Shown: positions 1 through 7,495, numbered from the stretch's first letter. The stretch: 19,029 nucleotides of DNA from Aliterella sp. RAGGC_92 (GCA_030826005.1 JAPJOW010000064.1:1-19029), one strand, 5' to 3'. Program-made: numbers and translations. Notes: generated by a model from the letters alone, not told the origin.

Positions 1-2
1 CT

Positions 3-554
3 CTTACACTTATCTACCTAGCAGGTACATTTTACTCTTTTTCCTTCTATAGTTTGTGGGCTAATTGGTCGCGCGAACCATTAGCCAGAGATTTATCAGA
101 AGTAAACTTATTTCCATTAATAGGTCTATTGATTTTAATCGCAATTGGTATTTGGCAATGGGTGCGTTTAGTAAAAAGAATGATTAGACACCGCCCTCTG
201 CAATCTCAAGACTTGACAACAGTTGTTATCGGTTCATTGATAAGCATTTCTGTTGTAATTTCTATTTGGCATACTTACGTCGCGCCACTTCCAGAGTTTG
301 CCACCTTTGCTTTTAATGCGCTGCTATTTATTTTGTCTATTGGCTTGATGCGAGAAGGCTTAACTCACGGTCAAAGACGCGCTTTTTGGTTTGGATTGTT
401 GCTATTAGTTTTAAGAATTTTAAATTGGTTTTTCTTAGCTAATACAGGATTATTTTTCAAGTCTTTAGTCTTTGTTTTGTGTGGAGTTGGCGTAATTGCG
501 ATTGGACTATGGTTTGAAAGATATGTCAGAACTTTTGAAAACACAACTAATTAA
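3..554 (+). CDS. Multi-pass membrane protein, C-terminal part (probably DUF2157 family)
   Basis: The reading frame is already open at the window edge, so only the C-terminal ~183 residues are present and the gene starts upstream. An in-frame TTG at 54 is probably not the start. The translation is strongly hydrophobic, with several membrane segments such as LFPLIGLLILIAIGIW, the TTVVIGSLISISVVISIW stretch and LVFVLCGVGVIAIGLW, separated by short basic loops (VKRMIRHR, HGQRR). No catalytic motif is visible. The next gene begins 16 bases downstream and carries a GDYXXLXY domain. That domain is commonly encoded beside DUF2157 membrane proteins, which is the main reason for the family guess. The membrane topology is read from the sequence; the family name is inference from context. 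Confidence 0.6.
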   Translation, partial: LTLIYLAGTFYSFSFYSLWANWSREPLARDLSEVNLFPLIGLLILIAIGIWQWVRLVKRMIRHRPLQSQDLTTVVIGSLISISVVISIWHTYVAPLPEFATFAFNALLFILSIGLMREGLTHGQRRAFWFGLLLLVLRILNWFFLANTGLFFKSLVFVLCGVGVIAIGLWFERYVRTFENTTN

Positions 555-570
555 AATTTAAAAGGCTGTT

Positions 571-1188
571 ATGACACAAAATGAAGAAACGCGATCGCTC
601 CCTATTTGGCGGTTTGCTGTACCTTTACTATTTCAAGTTGGGCTAATTTTAGCGCTACCCGCCCAATCAGTCTACACGCACGTTACAGGCAAAACGGTAG
701 TATTGCAGACGATTCCTGTAGATCCTTATGATGTATTGCGGGGTTATTCGCAAACCTTAAGCTATAACATTTCACGCCCAGAAAACTTAAAAAAGCTTCC
801 AGGTTGGCAAGAAATAGTTAAGCAACAAAAAAATAAAAGTTCAAATTATCTCGACTCTAAGACGCAGTTGTATGTAGTCTTAGAAGCGCCACCAGCCGGG
901 GCAAAAACGCCGCCTGTAGCCTGGAAACCTATAAAAGTAAGTGGAACTAACCCCGTATCTTTACCAGCCAACCAGATAGCTTTAAAGGGCAGAGGAGCGG
1001 GTAATTTGATTCGTTACGGATTGGAAACTTATTACTTTCCCGAAGCGCAGCAACAAGAAATTAATCAAGCAATTAATCTCGCTCAAAGAGGACAACAGCA
1101 GTCGCTTGTGGTGGAAATAAAAGTCGATAAACAAGGTAATGGCGTACCTGTTAGTCTTTGGGTGCGCGATCGCAACTACCGCTTTTAA
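571..1188 (+). CDS. GDYXXLXY domain-containing protein
   Basis: A 205-residue protein with one N-terminal hydrophobic segment (about residues 13-31, FAVPLLFQVGLILALPAQ) that acts as a signal anchor, followed by a soluble, probably extracytoplasmic domain. Just after it lies DPYDVLRGYSQTLSY (about 51-65), a cyanobacterial variant of the GDYXXLXY signature, with the first Asp of the classical motif replaced. The family has no established biochemical function. The gene lies 16 bases after a membrane protein gene on the same strand and is probably co-transcribed with it, which suggests the two act together in the envelope. HIP1 octamers occur near both ends of the coding sequence (591-598 and about 1165). 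The ATG at 571 follows an AAAAGG-like stretch. Family assignment is fairly sure; function is unknown. Confidence 0.75.
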   Translation: MTQNEETRSLPIWRFAVPLLFQVGLILALPAQSVYTHVTGKTVVLQTIPVDPYDVLRGYSQTLSYNISRPENLKKLPGWQEIVKQQKNKSSNYLDSKTQLYVVLEAPPAGAKTPPVAWKPIKVSGTNPVSLPANQIALKGRGAGNLIRYGLETYYFPEAQQQEINQAINLAQRGQQQSLVVEIKVDKQGNGVPVSLWVRDRNYRF

Positions 1189-1275
1189 TTAATTTAGCAG
1201 CAACTCTATTTCTATCTCTACCAGAAAACTAAAAACACATTAAACTTCTTGCCAAATAATAAAAGATTTTTCTTT

Positions 1276-1377
1276 AGTCGGCTTAAGCCGACTTGAGCTA
1301 TGAGCAAGCGGGTTTAAACCCTAGGCGAGCTAGGTTTTAGCGATAAAAGCAGGATTTTAAACCCTAGGCGAGCTAGG
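1276..1377. repeat. Nested palindromes and 22-bp direct repeat in a convergent gap
   Basis: This lies between the stops of two converging genes. It holds a perfect 18-bp palindrome AGTCGGCTTAAGCCGACT (1276-1293), a 12-bp palindrome GGGTTTAAACCC (1310-1321), and two identical 22-bp copies (1313-1334 and 1356-1377), each ending in CCTAGGCGAGCTAGG, which can fold as a small hairpin. The arrangement looks like a cyanobacterial REP/MITE-type intergenic repeat. It could also act as a two-way terminator, but it lacks a clear T-run. Confidence 0.6.
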
Positions 1378-1404
1378 ATGATTTTTATAAATCAATACTC
1401 CTCG

Positions 1405-3873
1405 TCAAGTCAAAATCGCCCCACCCATCAACCTTTGATAACGATACTCCAACTCCGCCCGCATCAACGACCAACGAGACAACAAAGGATCTTTTTCAAT
1501 AACTTTTTCCGCCGCCAGCCTTGCTAATTCTAAAACTTCCCGGTCTTCAACTAAACTTGCTAAAGTAAAATCGGCTAACCCCGATTGACGAGTCCCAATT
1601 ACTTCCCCAGGCCCGCGAAACCGCATATCCATCTCAGAGATAAAAAACCCATCTTGCGACTGTTCCAATACTTGCAACCTTTGACGCGCCGTTTCCGCCT
1701 TAGAACTACTCATTAATAAACAGTAAGATTGCGCCGCACCCCGTCCCACTCGTCCCCGCAATTGGTGCAACTGAGATAAACCAAAACGCTCGGCATTTTC
1801 AATCAACATCACCGTAGCATTAGGAACATCTACCCCCACCTCAATTACCGTCGTCGAAACAATTATTTGCGTCTGATTGTCCCGAAACTTCGTTAGCGCC
1901 TCATCTTTATCCGCCGAACTCATCCGACCGTGCAATAATCCTACTTGAAACTGCGGGAAAACACTTTCTTGCAATTTTTGATGTTCCTCTACGGCGGCGC
2001 GAACATCTAATTTTTCTGATTCTTCCACCAAAGGGAAAACAATATACGCCTGTCGCCCTTGAGCAACTTCGCGGCTAATTAAATCGTAAGCATTAGTGCG
2101 TTCTTTTCCTGTCAACACTGTAGTATGAATCTTTTGCCGTCCGGGGGGCAATTCATCAATTTGGCTCACGTCCAAGTCGCCGTGCAGTGTCAAAGCCAAA
2201 GAGCGCGGAATCGGGGTTGCCGTCATAGTTAATACGTGGGGTGCTTCGCCTTTTTGCTGCAACGCCGCCCTTTGTCCCACCCCAAAACGGTGTTGTTCGT
2301 CAATGACAACTAAACCCAATCTTTGAAAATTTACCGGGTCTTGAATTAAAGCATGAGTGCCTACAAGTAATGGCAATTCGGCAGTTTCTAACTGCGCGTG
2401 AATCTGCCGCCGTTTAGCAGCTTTGGTAGAACCCGTAAGCAATTCTACAGGTAAATGCAGCAAATTAAGCCAGCTTACTAATTTACGATAATGCTGCTCT
2501 GCCAAAACTTCCGTAGGGGCCATCAAAGCCGCCTGGTAGCCCGATTGAATCGCTGCCAAAATTGCAACAACCGCAACCACAGTTTTTCCCGACCCCACAT
2601 CTCCTTGAATTAAACGATTCATGGGAGAAGGTTTTTGTAAATCGTTAAGAACATCGTTAATTACCCGCGATTGAGCGTCCGTCATTTTAAAAGGCAATAC
2701 TTCGTAAAATTGCTCGATTAACTGCCCAGTCCGAGCAATAACCGCGCTAGTTTGAACTTGTTTGGCTTTGTATTGGCGTTGCAATAAACCTAGTTGCAAG
2801 TAGAAAAATTCATCAAAAACTAACCGTCGCCGTGCAACCGCTAAAGCAGTATCATCAGGGGGAAAATGGATATTTGCGATCGCATTACTCAATTTATCTA
2901 GCTCGTAATGCTGGCGTAAAGCCGCAGGTAACGGGTCTTTGAGTTGACTAACGCATGGCAAGGCGGCAATTACGGCTTGTCTTACCATATCTGCACTCAC
3001 GCCTTCGGTAAGCGCGTATACAGGTACTACCCGCCCAATAGTTAGCGAATCAATCGCATCTCCCGGATTTGCTAATACTTCCAATTCCGGGTCTTCCAAA
3101 GTCGCGCCGTAGTTATTTTTTTTAACTAATCCTGAAGCCGCAACCGTTGCATCAAGCGGGTAGCGGCGTTTTTGCTGTTCTTGCCAACCGCGATTAGAGT
3201 AACGACTCCCAGCAAAAAAACGATTGAGTTTAATTTGCCCAGTATTGTCTTTTAAAATCACTTCCAAAATTGTTAATTTGGGATTGCGAGGACTGCTAAA
3301 ACAACTGCAACGATGCACTCTACCGACAATTGTTACCGTTTCTCCTTCTCCCAATTCCCGGATATTAACTTGACGCGCGTAATCGATATGGTCGCGGGGA
3401 TAGTAAAATAGCACGTCGCGCACGGTAGATAAACCCAAGCGAGCTAAATAATTTGCTCTCCTTGCTCCAATTTCAGGCAAGCTTGTTAGGGGTTGGTCGA
3501 GGGTTGGTTTGAGACGCTCGTTTATTTCCGCCGCTAAGGGTGTAGTTTTTGCTAACTTTACCTTGGGTTTGTAAGGTTGCGCTTCGGCAGGCAAACAAGA
3601 TTGAAAAGTAGTATAAATATATCGGCGAGTATTAGCGACCAAACTCTGCCTTTCTTCTAGAGTTAGTTGAGGATAATTAGCAAATTCTGCCGCCATTTCT
3701 TGCCAGCGTTGGCGCTCCTCAAAAGGCAGTCCATCGGGCGATTTACCAAAGCTAAGACTAAGAAACTCGCTAAAACGGTACTGTTTTCCCATTAGGTCAA
3801 CAAAGCCTCTTTCTGCCTCTACTGCTAAGGCTTTTTGCAAGCGCAACCAATCGGGTGAGTCAGTAATATACAT
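1405..3873 (-). CDS. recG: ATP-dependent DNA helicase RecG
   Basis: RecG is the superfamily 2 helicase that remodels stalled forks and Holliday junctions. Visible motifs are GDVGSGKT (Walker A, about residue 425-432), DEQHRFG (Walker B, about 525), TMTATPIPRSL (motif III), STTVIEVGVDVPNAT and QLHQLRGRVGRG (motif VI). Before the helicase core come a helix-hairpin-helix-like stretch (LPEIGARRANYLARLGL) and the OB-fold wedge with GRVHRC. The protein has ~822 residues against roughly 690 in E. coli; the extra ~110 at the N terminus, beginning SPDWLRLQKAL, is a cyanobacterial extension. A TTG lies three codons upstream (3882), but ATG at 3873 is preferred; neither has a clear ribosome-binding site. 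The upstream gene stops 17 bases before this ATG, so the two are probably co-transcribed, possibly under LexA control from the site at 4693-4706. Confidence 0.96.
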   Translation of the reverse strand: MYITDSPDWLRLQKALAVEAERGFVDLMGKQYRFSEFLSLSFGKSPDGLPFEERQRWQEMAAEFANYPQLTLEERQSLVANTRRYIYTTFQSCLPAEAQPYKPKVKLAKTTPLAAEINERLKPTLDQPLTSLPEIGARRANYLARLGLSTVRDVLFYYPRDHIDYARQVNIRELGEGETVTIVGRVHRCSCFSSPRNPKLTILEVILKDNTGQIKLNRFFAGSRYSNRGWQEQQKRRYPLDATVAASGLVKKNNYGATLEDPELEVLANPGDAIDSLTIGRVVPVYALTEGVSADMVRQAVIAALPCVSQLKDPLPAALRQHYELDKLSNAIANIHFPPDDTALAVARRRLVFDEFFYLQLGLLQRQYKAKQVQTSAVIARTGQLIEQFYEVLPFKMTDAQSRVINDVLNDLQKPSPMNRLIQGDVGSGKTVVAVVAILAAIQSGYQAALMAPTEVLAEQHYRKLVSWLNLLHLPVELLTGSTKAAKRRQIHAQLETAELPLLVGTHALIQDPVNFQRLGLVVIDEQHRFGVGQRAALQQKGEAPHVLTMTATPIPRSLALTLHGDLDVSQIDELPPGRQKIHTTVLTGKERTNAYDLISREVAQGRQAYIVFPLVEESEKLDVRAAVEEHQKLQESVFPQFQVGLLHGRMSSADKDEALTKFRDNQTQIIVSTTVIEVGVDVPNATVMLIENAERFGLSQLHQLRGRVGRGAAQSYCLLMSSSKAETARQRLQVLEQSQDGFFISEMDMRFRGPGEVIGTRQSGLADFTLASLVEDREVLELARLAAEKVIEKDPLLSRWSLMRAELEYRYQRLMGGAILT

Positions 3874-3890
3874 TTCGTTCAAACTTTAAA

Positions 3891-4664
3891 CTAGGATTCA
3901 AACCAACTTGCCCGCCAAGCGGCTTCTGCCTCAGCGACATCTCGTTCGCGCTGTTTTTTTTGATAATCGCGCTCTAACTTACCAAGTTTCGCCGAAATAT
4001 TGCGAATTTGATTGCGTTTAGCTCGAACTGTAGCATCCGCAAATTCAATTTCTATCAGCCGCAGATGAACGGCAATAATCTGGGTAACGCTAGATTCTTG
4101 AGATTCATTATCGCTATCTGTTTCTATTAATAAGTTTAATAGATTTGGTGACGAGCCGCTCGTTACTTCTGGCGCACCGTCTGAGGCACTTGTCGCCGCT
4201 TCTAGCAAGGGGGCAAGGGGTAAGTTGTTCGGTAAGATTTCTGCTTGCTGAAGGAGGCTATTTGTTTGGCTAGAGAGAGTTTTGAGGGTGGTTGCGATCG
4301 CATTTTCTACTTGAAACTGCCACTTCATTAACTCTACCGGGTCGGAAAAGCTCTTTTTTTCTTCCTGCAAAAAAGAAAATTCAAAACTATCCTCGGCTTG
4401 GGGGTGCTTTAGCAACTGTTCGGCGGCGGTTTGCGTCAACTTGCGGAGGTCTTGCTGCAACTGCTGCCTTTGGCTCACTGTCAAGCTGATAAACTGTTTT
4501 GGGTAGCCTTGGGTACACAAGTGATAAGTTGCCAGCATTAGTTGCTTTGTGACTCCTTGCCCCAAAGCCGTCAAATAACTAATATAAGCATTTTCAAGTT
4601 CAATTGCGATCGCTTTGACCGTTTCCTCTAGCGCCGCAATATCGCGATTTATTTGTTCGATCAT
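3891..4664 (-). CDS. Conserved-looking cyanobacterial protein of unknown function, upstream of recG
   Basis: No known domain is recognised. From the ATG at 4664 the protein has 257 residues. The N-terminal ~60 residues (MIEQINRDIAALEETVKAI...) and the last ~60 (many K, R, E and Q, ending AAWRASWFES) look helical and coiled-coil-like, joined by a low-complexity Ser/Glu/Asp linker (about residues 165-195). There is no signal peptide or membrane segment. The frame is open back to 4772, but that stretch encodes the tsf terminator hairpin, the LexA-like site and a Cys/Val-rich peptide, so the start at 4664 is preferred. The gene ends 17 bases before recG in the same direction, suggesting a repair-linked unit. 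The function remains unknown; a cytoplasmic helical adaptor is only a guess. Confidence 0.75.
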   Translation of the reverse strand: MIEQINRDIAALEETVKAIAIELENAYISYLTALGQGVTKQLMLATYHLCTQGYPKQFISLTVSQRQQLQQDLRKLTQTAAEQLLKHPQAEDSFEFSFLQEEKKSFSDPVELMKWQFQVENAIATTLKTLSSQTNSLLQQAEILPNNLPLAPLLEAATSASDGAPEVTSGSSPNLLNLLIETDSDNESQESSVTQIIAVHLRLIEIEFADATVRAKRNQIRNISAKLGKLERDYQKKQRERDVAEAEAAWRASWFES

Positions 4665-4692
4665 AACTACCACAGCGCAAACGCAAAACTCC

Positions 4693-4706
4693 GGTACAAA
4701 TGTACT
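4693..4706 (-). promoter_or_regulatory. Candidate LexA operator before the unknown gene and recG
   Basis: GGTACAAATGTACT on the plus strand, and AGTACATTTGTACC on the minus strand, both match the cyanobacterial LexA consensus RGTACNNNDGTWCB at every fixed position. A TAGAAT hexamer (4712-4717, minus strand) could be the -10 box, placing transcription start about inside the operator, a good position for repression. It is 28 bases upstream of the ATG at 4664, and the downstream genes include recG. The match is seen directly; LexA binding is inferred. Confidence 0.5.
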
Positions 4707-4716
4707 TTTACATTCT

Positions 4717-4760
4717 AAAAATAAAGACAGGTCTGCCGCAAACGTGCTTGACCTGCCTTC
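4717..4760 (-). terminator. Rho-independent terminator after tsf
   Basis: On the minus strand GGCAGGTC (4757-4750) pairs with GACCTGTC (4733-4726) with one G-U pair and a 16-base loop, followed directly by TTTATTTTT. It lies 25-60 bases past the tsf stop and would end the rpsB-tsf transcript. This argues that the downstream gene and recG have their own promoter. Confidence 0.75.
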
Positions 4761-4785
4761 ATTATTCAGCAATTAGCGTAGAAGA

Positions 4786-5445
4786 TTAGTTTTTGCCCAT
4801 TTGCGCGGCTACTTCATCGGCAAAATTACTTTCTTGCTTTTCAATCCCTTCACCCAATACAAATCGGGCAAAGCGACGAATTCTAATATTTTCGCCTAAA
4901 GTCGCAATACTTTGTTTTACCAATTCTTCTACAGTAATACTTTGATCGCGAATAAAGGGCTGATCCATCAAAGTCATCTCTTTCAAGCGCTTTTCAATGC
5001 GACCAGAGACGATTTTTTCTTTGATATTTTCTGGCTTATTGCCCAAATCATCCTTACCCATCTCGATTTCTCTTTCTTTATCAGAGATTTCGGCGGGAAT
5101 GTCTGCGACCGAAACATACTCAACATTAGGACAAGCGGCTACTTGCTTGGCGATGTCTTGTACCAGTTTTTTAAACGCATCTCCACGCGCTACAAAGTCT
5201 GTTTCGCAGTTTACTTCTACAAGTACGCCGACTCTACCACCCGTATGAATGTAACTGTCTACCAAGCCTTCGGCGGCGACGCGCGAACCTTTATTCGCCG
5301 CCGAAGCCATGCCTTTTTTCCGCAACCAATCCATTGCTTGAGTTAGGTCACCGTCAGTTTCTTTTAGCGCTTTTTTACAGTCCATCATCCCTGCGCCAGT
5401 TTTTTCGCGCAGTTGTTTGACAACTTGTGCAGATATTTCCGCCAT
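4786..5445 (-). CDS. tsf: Translation elongation factor Ts
   Basis: EF-Ts exchanges GDP for GTP on EF-Tu in the cytoplasm. At 219 residues it is the short form seen in many cyanobacteria and plastids. The N-terminal UBA-like domain is clear (VKQLREKTGAGMMDCKKAL, residues 9-27), and the core carries EVNCETDFVAR (77-87), including the TDFV motif that contacts EF-Tu. The C-terminal part has GENIRIRRFARFVLGEGIEK. The ATG at 5445 follows GAGG closely (GAGGCAAG before the ATG), and no alternative start is needed. The gene lies 118 bases after rpsB in the conserved rpsB-tsf order, but a 34-bp palindrome between them may set their relative expression. A terminator follows. Confidence 0.97.
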   Translation of the reverse strand: MAEISAQVVKQLREKTGAGMMDCKKALKETDGDLTQAMDWLRKKGMASAANKGSRVAAEGLVDSYIHTGGRVGVLVEVNCETDFVARGDAFKKLVQDIAKQVAACPNVEYVSVADIPAEISDKEREIEMGKDDLGNKPENIKEKIVSGRIEKRLKEMTLMDQPFIRDQSITVEELVKQSIATLGENIRIRRFARFVLGEGIEKQESNFADEVAAQMGKN

Positions 5446-5519
5446 CTTGCCTCAATCCCTACTTGAATTACAGTTATGTATTGCGCTGTAGTTGCCTAAA
5501 GCTAACTACCTTACTGACC

Positions 5520-5553
5520 AAAACAATTCAAAACTTAAGTTTTGAATTGTTTT
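5520..5553. repeat. 34-bp perfect palindrome between rpsB and tsf
   Basis: The sequence is symmetric without a mismatch about the point 5536/5537 (centre AACTTAAGTT, outer arms AAAACAATT and AATTGTTTT). It starts 10 bases after the rpsB stop. In RNA it would form a long AU-rich hairpin ending in four U residues, so it may be a partial terminator or attenuator, or a processing or stability element of the rpsB-tsf mRNA. Confidence 0.7.
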
Positions 5554-5563
5554 ACATCAAAAC

Positions 5564-6358
5564 TTATTCTTCAGTTTCATCAGGAGGTAACGAATCTGTA
5601 TATCCGTTTTCCTCATCCTCGAAGTCTTCCACACCTTCGTATTCGTCGTAGTAGTCCTCCGCACCGGGGTCTAGCTGACCGTGACGACCTTCATAAATTG
5701 CATCGGCTAATTTGCCTACGATTAGCTTAATCGAACGAATCGCATCATCGTTAGCAGGAATAGGCACATCTACAACATCAGGATCGCAGTTTGTATCTAG
5801 CATTGATACAATTTCAATTCCTAGCTTTTGGCATTCTTGAACGGCGTTATACTCCCGGCGCTGGTCTACAATTACCACTACATCGGGAATTTTTCGCATG
5901 GTTTTAATACCGCCAAGGTATTTTTGCAGCTTAACCATTTCCCGGCGCAGCATAGAAGCTTCTTTTTTGGGCAACAAATCTAAAGCGCCAGTTTCTTCTC
6001 GGCGTTCTAAATCTTTCAACCGTTCGGCGCGAGTTTTGATTGTCGTCCAGTTGGTCAACATCCCACCTAACCACCGTTGGTTAATGTAGTGCGCGCCACA
6101 ACGACTAGCTTCTTGGGCAATAATTCCGGCGGCTTGGCGCTTAGTACCAACAAAGAGAAATTTCTTTCCTTGTTCTGCGGCCGTCCGCATATAGTTGTAT
6201 GCGTCGTCCATTAGTTGGGCTGTTTGCACCAAGTCAATGATATGAACGCCATTACGGGCAGTGTAGATATAGCGATCCATTTTTGGATTCCACCGCCGGG
6301 TTTGATGCCCGAAGTGAACTCCCGACTCCATCATTTGAGCCAATGAAACTACTGGCAT
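5564..6358 (-). CDS. rpsB: 30S ribosomal protein S2
   Basis: S2 is a late-assembling protein of the small ribosomal subunit. The 264-residue product begins MPVVSLAQMMESGVHFGHQTRR, and the GVHFGHQTRRWNPKM signature (13-27) and KFLFVGTKRQA region are typical. The body ends around residue 226 (YEGRHGQ). It is followed by an acidic tail of ~38 residues with about 17 Asp/Glu (DYYDEYEG, DFEDEE, PPDETEE). The ATG at 6358 is set by AGGAG (6367-6371) eight bases upstream. The gene is preceded by a ~100-base leader that can fold into a pseudoknot, described separately, and followed by tsf. S2 represses its own operon through the leader in some bacteria, so similar control is plausible here. Confidence 0.97.
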   Translation of the reverse strand: MPVVSLAQMMESGVHFGHQTRRWNPKMDRYIYTARNGVHIIDLVQTAQLMDDAYNYMRTAAEQGKKFLFVGTKRQAAGIIAQEASRCGAHYINQRWLGGMLTNWTTIKTRAERLKDLERREETGALDLLPKKEASMLRREMVKLQKYLGGIKTMRKIPDVVVIVDQRREYNAVQECQKLGIEIVSMLDTNCDPDVVDVPIPANDDAIRSIKLIVGKLADAIYEGRHGQLDPGAEDYYDEYEGVEDFEDEENGYTDSLPPDETEE

Positions 6359-6365
6359 ATTTTTT

Positions 6366-6434
6366 GCTCCTATTCGGGTTAATCCTCCATCCAGGCGTAT
6401 TTCTTACTTAAGAAACACCCGAAAAAACTGGATG
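6366..6434 (-). promoter_or_regulatory. Structured rpsB leader, candidate autoregulatory pseudoknot
   Basis: In transcript order the leader holds CATCCAG's partner CTGGATG-type arms arranged A-B-hairpin-A'-B'. Arm A (6434-6428) pairs with A' (6394-6388) over 7 bp, and arm B (6423-6417) pairs with B' (6379-6373) over 7 bp. Between B and A' is a 6-bp hairpin with a four-base loop (6415-6400). The interleaved order is an H-type pseudoknot, and the Shine-Dalgarno AGGAG (6371-6367) follows B' after one base. The pairings are exact; regulation by S2 is inferred. Confidence 0.5.
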
Positions 6435-6456
6435 TGTGAGTTTAGACAACTTTTCT

Positions 6457-6462
6457 AGTATA
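6457..6462 (-). promoter_or_regulatory. Possible -10 element for rpsB
   Basis: TATACT on the minus strand, preceded by TGTGA in an extended -10-like context, next to the stop codon of the upstream glycosyltransferase gene. No convincing -35 is seen at the right spacing. It would give a leader of roughly 90 bases containing the whole A-B-A'-B' structure. Confidence 0.35.
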
Positions 6463-7401
6463 TCACAAACTAGAAGCTTGACGCATTTGAGCGTAGGCAG
6501 CATACACACCCCGGACGTTGTACCAGTTCAGAAAAATCCGGGCAATTTCTAGCGCTAGTTGGGGTTTATTTTGGTTAATGAGCCATTGTAAAAATGGAGA
6601 CATTGTTTTTTCATTCAAGAGTCCGTTTAAAGACAAAATTCCCCATAGAACTTTGTGCAATGGGGTCATTTGAATCATCATCCGTACATCCCAAGTAGGA
6701 TGCTTTTGGTAGAACAAAACGCCCATGCGTCCGCGTTGAATTTCTTTATCAATGAGGTTGGGAATTTGGGCTAAAGCAAAAGGTGGATGCCAGTGGTAGC
6801 CTACCGCATCAGGACACTTAATTAATTTTAAGTCCAGTTTTTTAAGTCTAACGCCAAGTTCCAAGTCTTCCCAGCCGTAGAGTTGAAAGCGAGTATCGAA
6901 TAAACCCGCCTTGTCTAGCCAGTGACGCGCTATTGCTACATTTCCTGTCGCAAAATAAGCCGCCGAAAAATCTGTAAGCTTGTAGGGTTCAGCCGTAGGA
7001 TCGTCGAAGTTACAAGTATTAATTACCCGCCCGTAAGTGAAAATGCGATCGCTATTAGCATTAGTTAGCGCTTGAGCATGAGCAACCAAAAAGTTTTCCG
7101 TAACAACTAGATCGCTATCAATAAAAATAATTGTATCGCCCAACGCCTTTTCTACGCCAAGATTGCGCGCCGCCGCCGGCCCTTGATGGTTTTGCAAGTA
7201 AGTTTTTAGATGGGGAAAATCTGCCGCCATTTCTTGCAAGTATTCTAAAGTACCATCAGTTGAGCCATCATCAACTAGCACAATTTCATAGCCGCTAATT
7301 GCCCTATCATCCACCGGAATATGTTGATTTTCCAGAGCTTTGAGACACTTAGTTAAAATTGGTAAGCGATCGTAAGTTGGAATAACAATACTAAAAAACA
7401 C
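6463..7401 (-). CDS. Family 2 glycosyltransferase
   Basis: A 312-residue GT-A-fold transferase. The N terminus is the classical FSIVIPTYDR strand and loop, with the nucleotide-binding VDDGS at 43-47, GPAAARNLG at 74-82, and the metal-binding DSD at 95-97. GWEDLELGVRL (176-186) provides the acidic residues around the catalytic base (E178, D179) and indicates the subfamily with a GWxDxD/E-type motif. There is no membrane segment, so it probably acts at the cytoplasmic face on a polysaccharide or glycolipid; donor and acceptor cannot be told from sequence. The start is GTG at 7401 with AGGGGGT just upstream. It lies immediately upstream of rpsB in the same direction and is divergent from argG, with no neighbouring polysaccharide genes, so its pathway is unclear. 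Confidence 0.88.
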   Translation of the reverse strand: MFFSIVIPTYDRLPILTKCLKALENQHIPVDDRAISGYEIVLVDDGSTDGTLEYLQEMAADFPHLKTYLQNHQGPAAARNLGVEKALGDTIIFIDSDLVVTENFLVAHAQALTNANSDRIFTYGRVINTCNFDDPTAEPYKLTDFSAAYFATGNVAIARHWLDKAGLFDTRFQLYGWEDLELGVRLKKLDLKLIKCPDAVGYHWHPPFALAQIPNLIDKEIQRGRMGVLFYQKHPTWDVRMMIQMTPLHKVLWGILSLNGLLNEKTMSPFLQWLINQNKPQLALEIARIFLNWYNVRGVYAAYAQMRQASSL

Positions 7402-7483
7402 TCGTCACCCCCTAATTAATCCCACTTATCTCAGTATGTCACTGGAAAAACCAAGCTTACATAAAGTTAAATCGAACTATTGC

Positions 7484-7495
7484 TACAAATTTGTA
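7484..7495. promoter_or_regulatory. Palindrome in the divergent glycosyltransferase/argG promoter region
   Basis: TACAAATTTGTA is a perfect 12-bp palindrome between two divergent genes, 73 bases before the argG start and 82 before the glycosyltransferase start. With flanks it reads GTACAAATTTGTAG on the minus strand, five of six fixed bases of the NtcA form GTA-N8-TAC. No -10 box lies at the usual NtcA distance, so the bound factor is unknown. Confidence 0.3.

Noticed and set aside
4665..4772. N-terminal extension of the gene upstream of recG (36 extra residues from 4772)
   Set aside because: The extra stretch encodes the tsf terminator hairpin and the LexA-like site, and gives an unusual Cys/Val-rich peptide; the ATG at 4664 fits better.
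4912..5346. 144-residue plus-strand frame
   Set aside because: It is antisense to tsf, with no ribosome-binding site or family resemblance.
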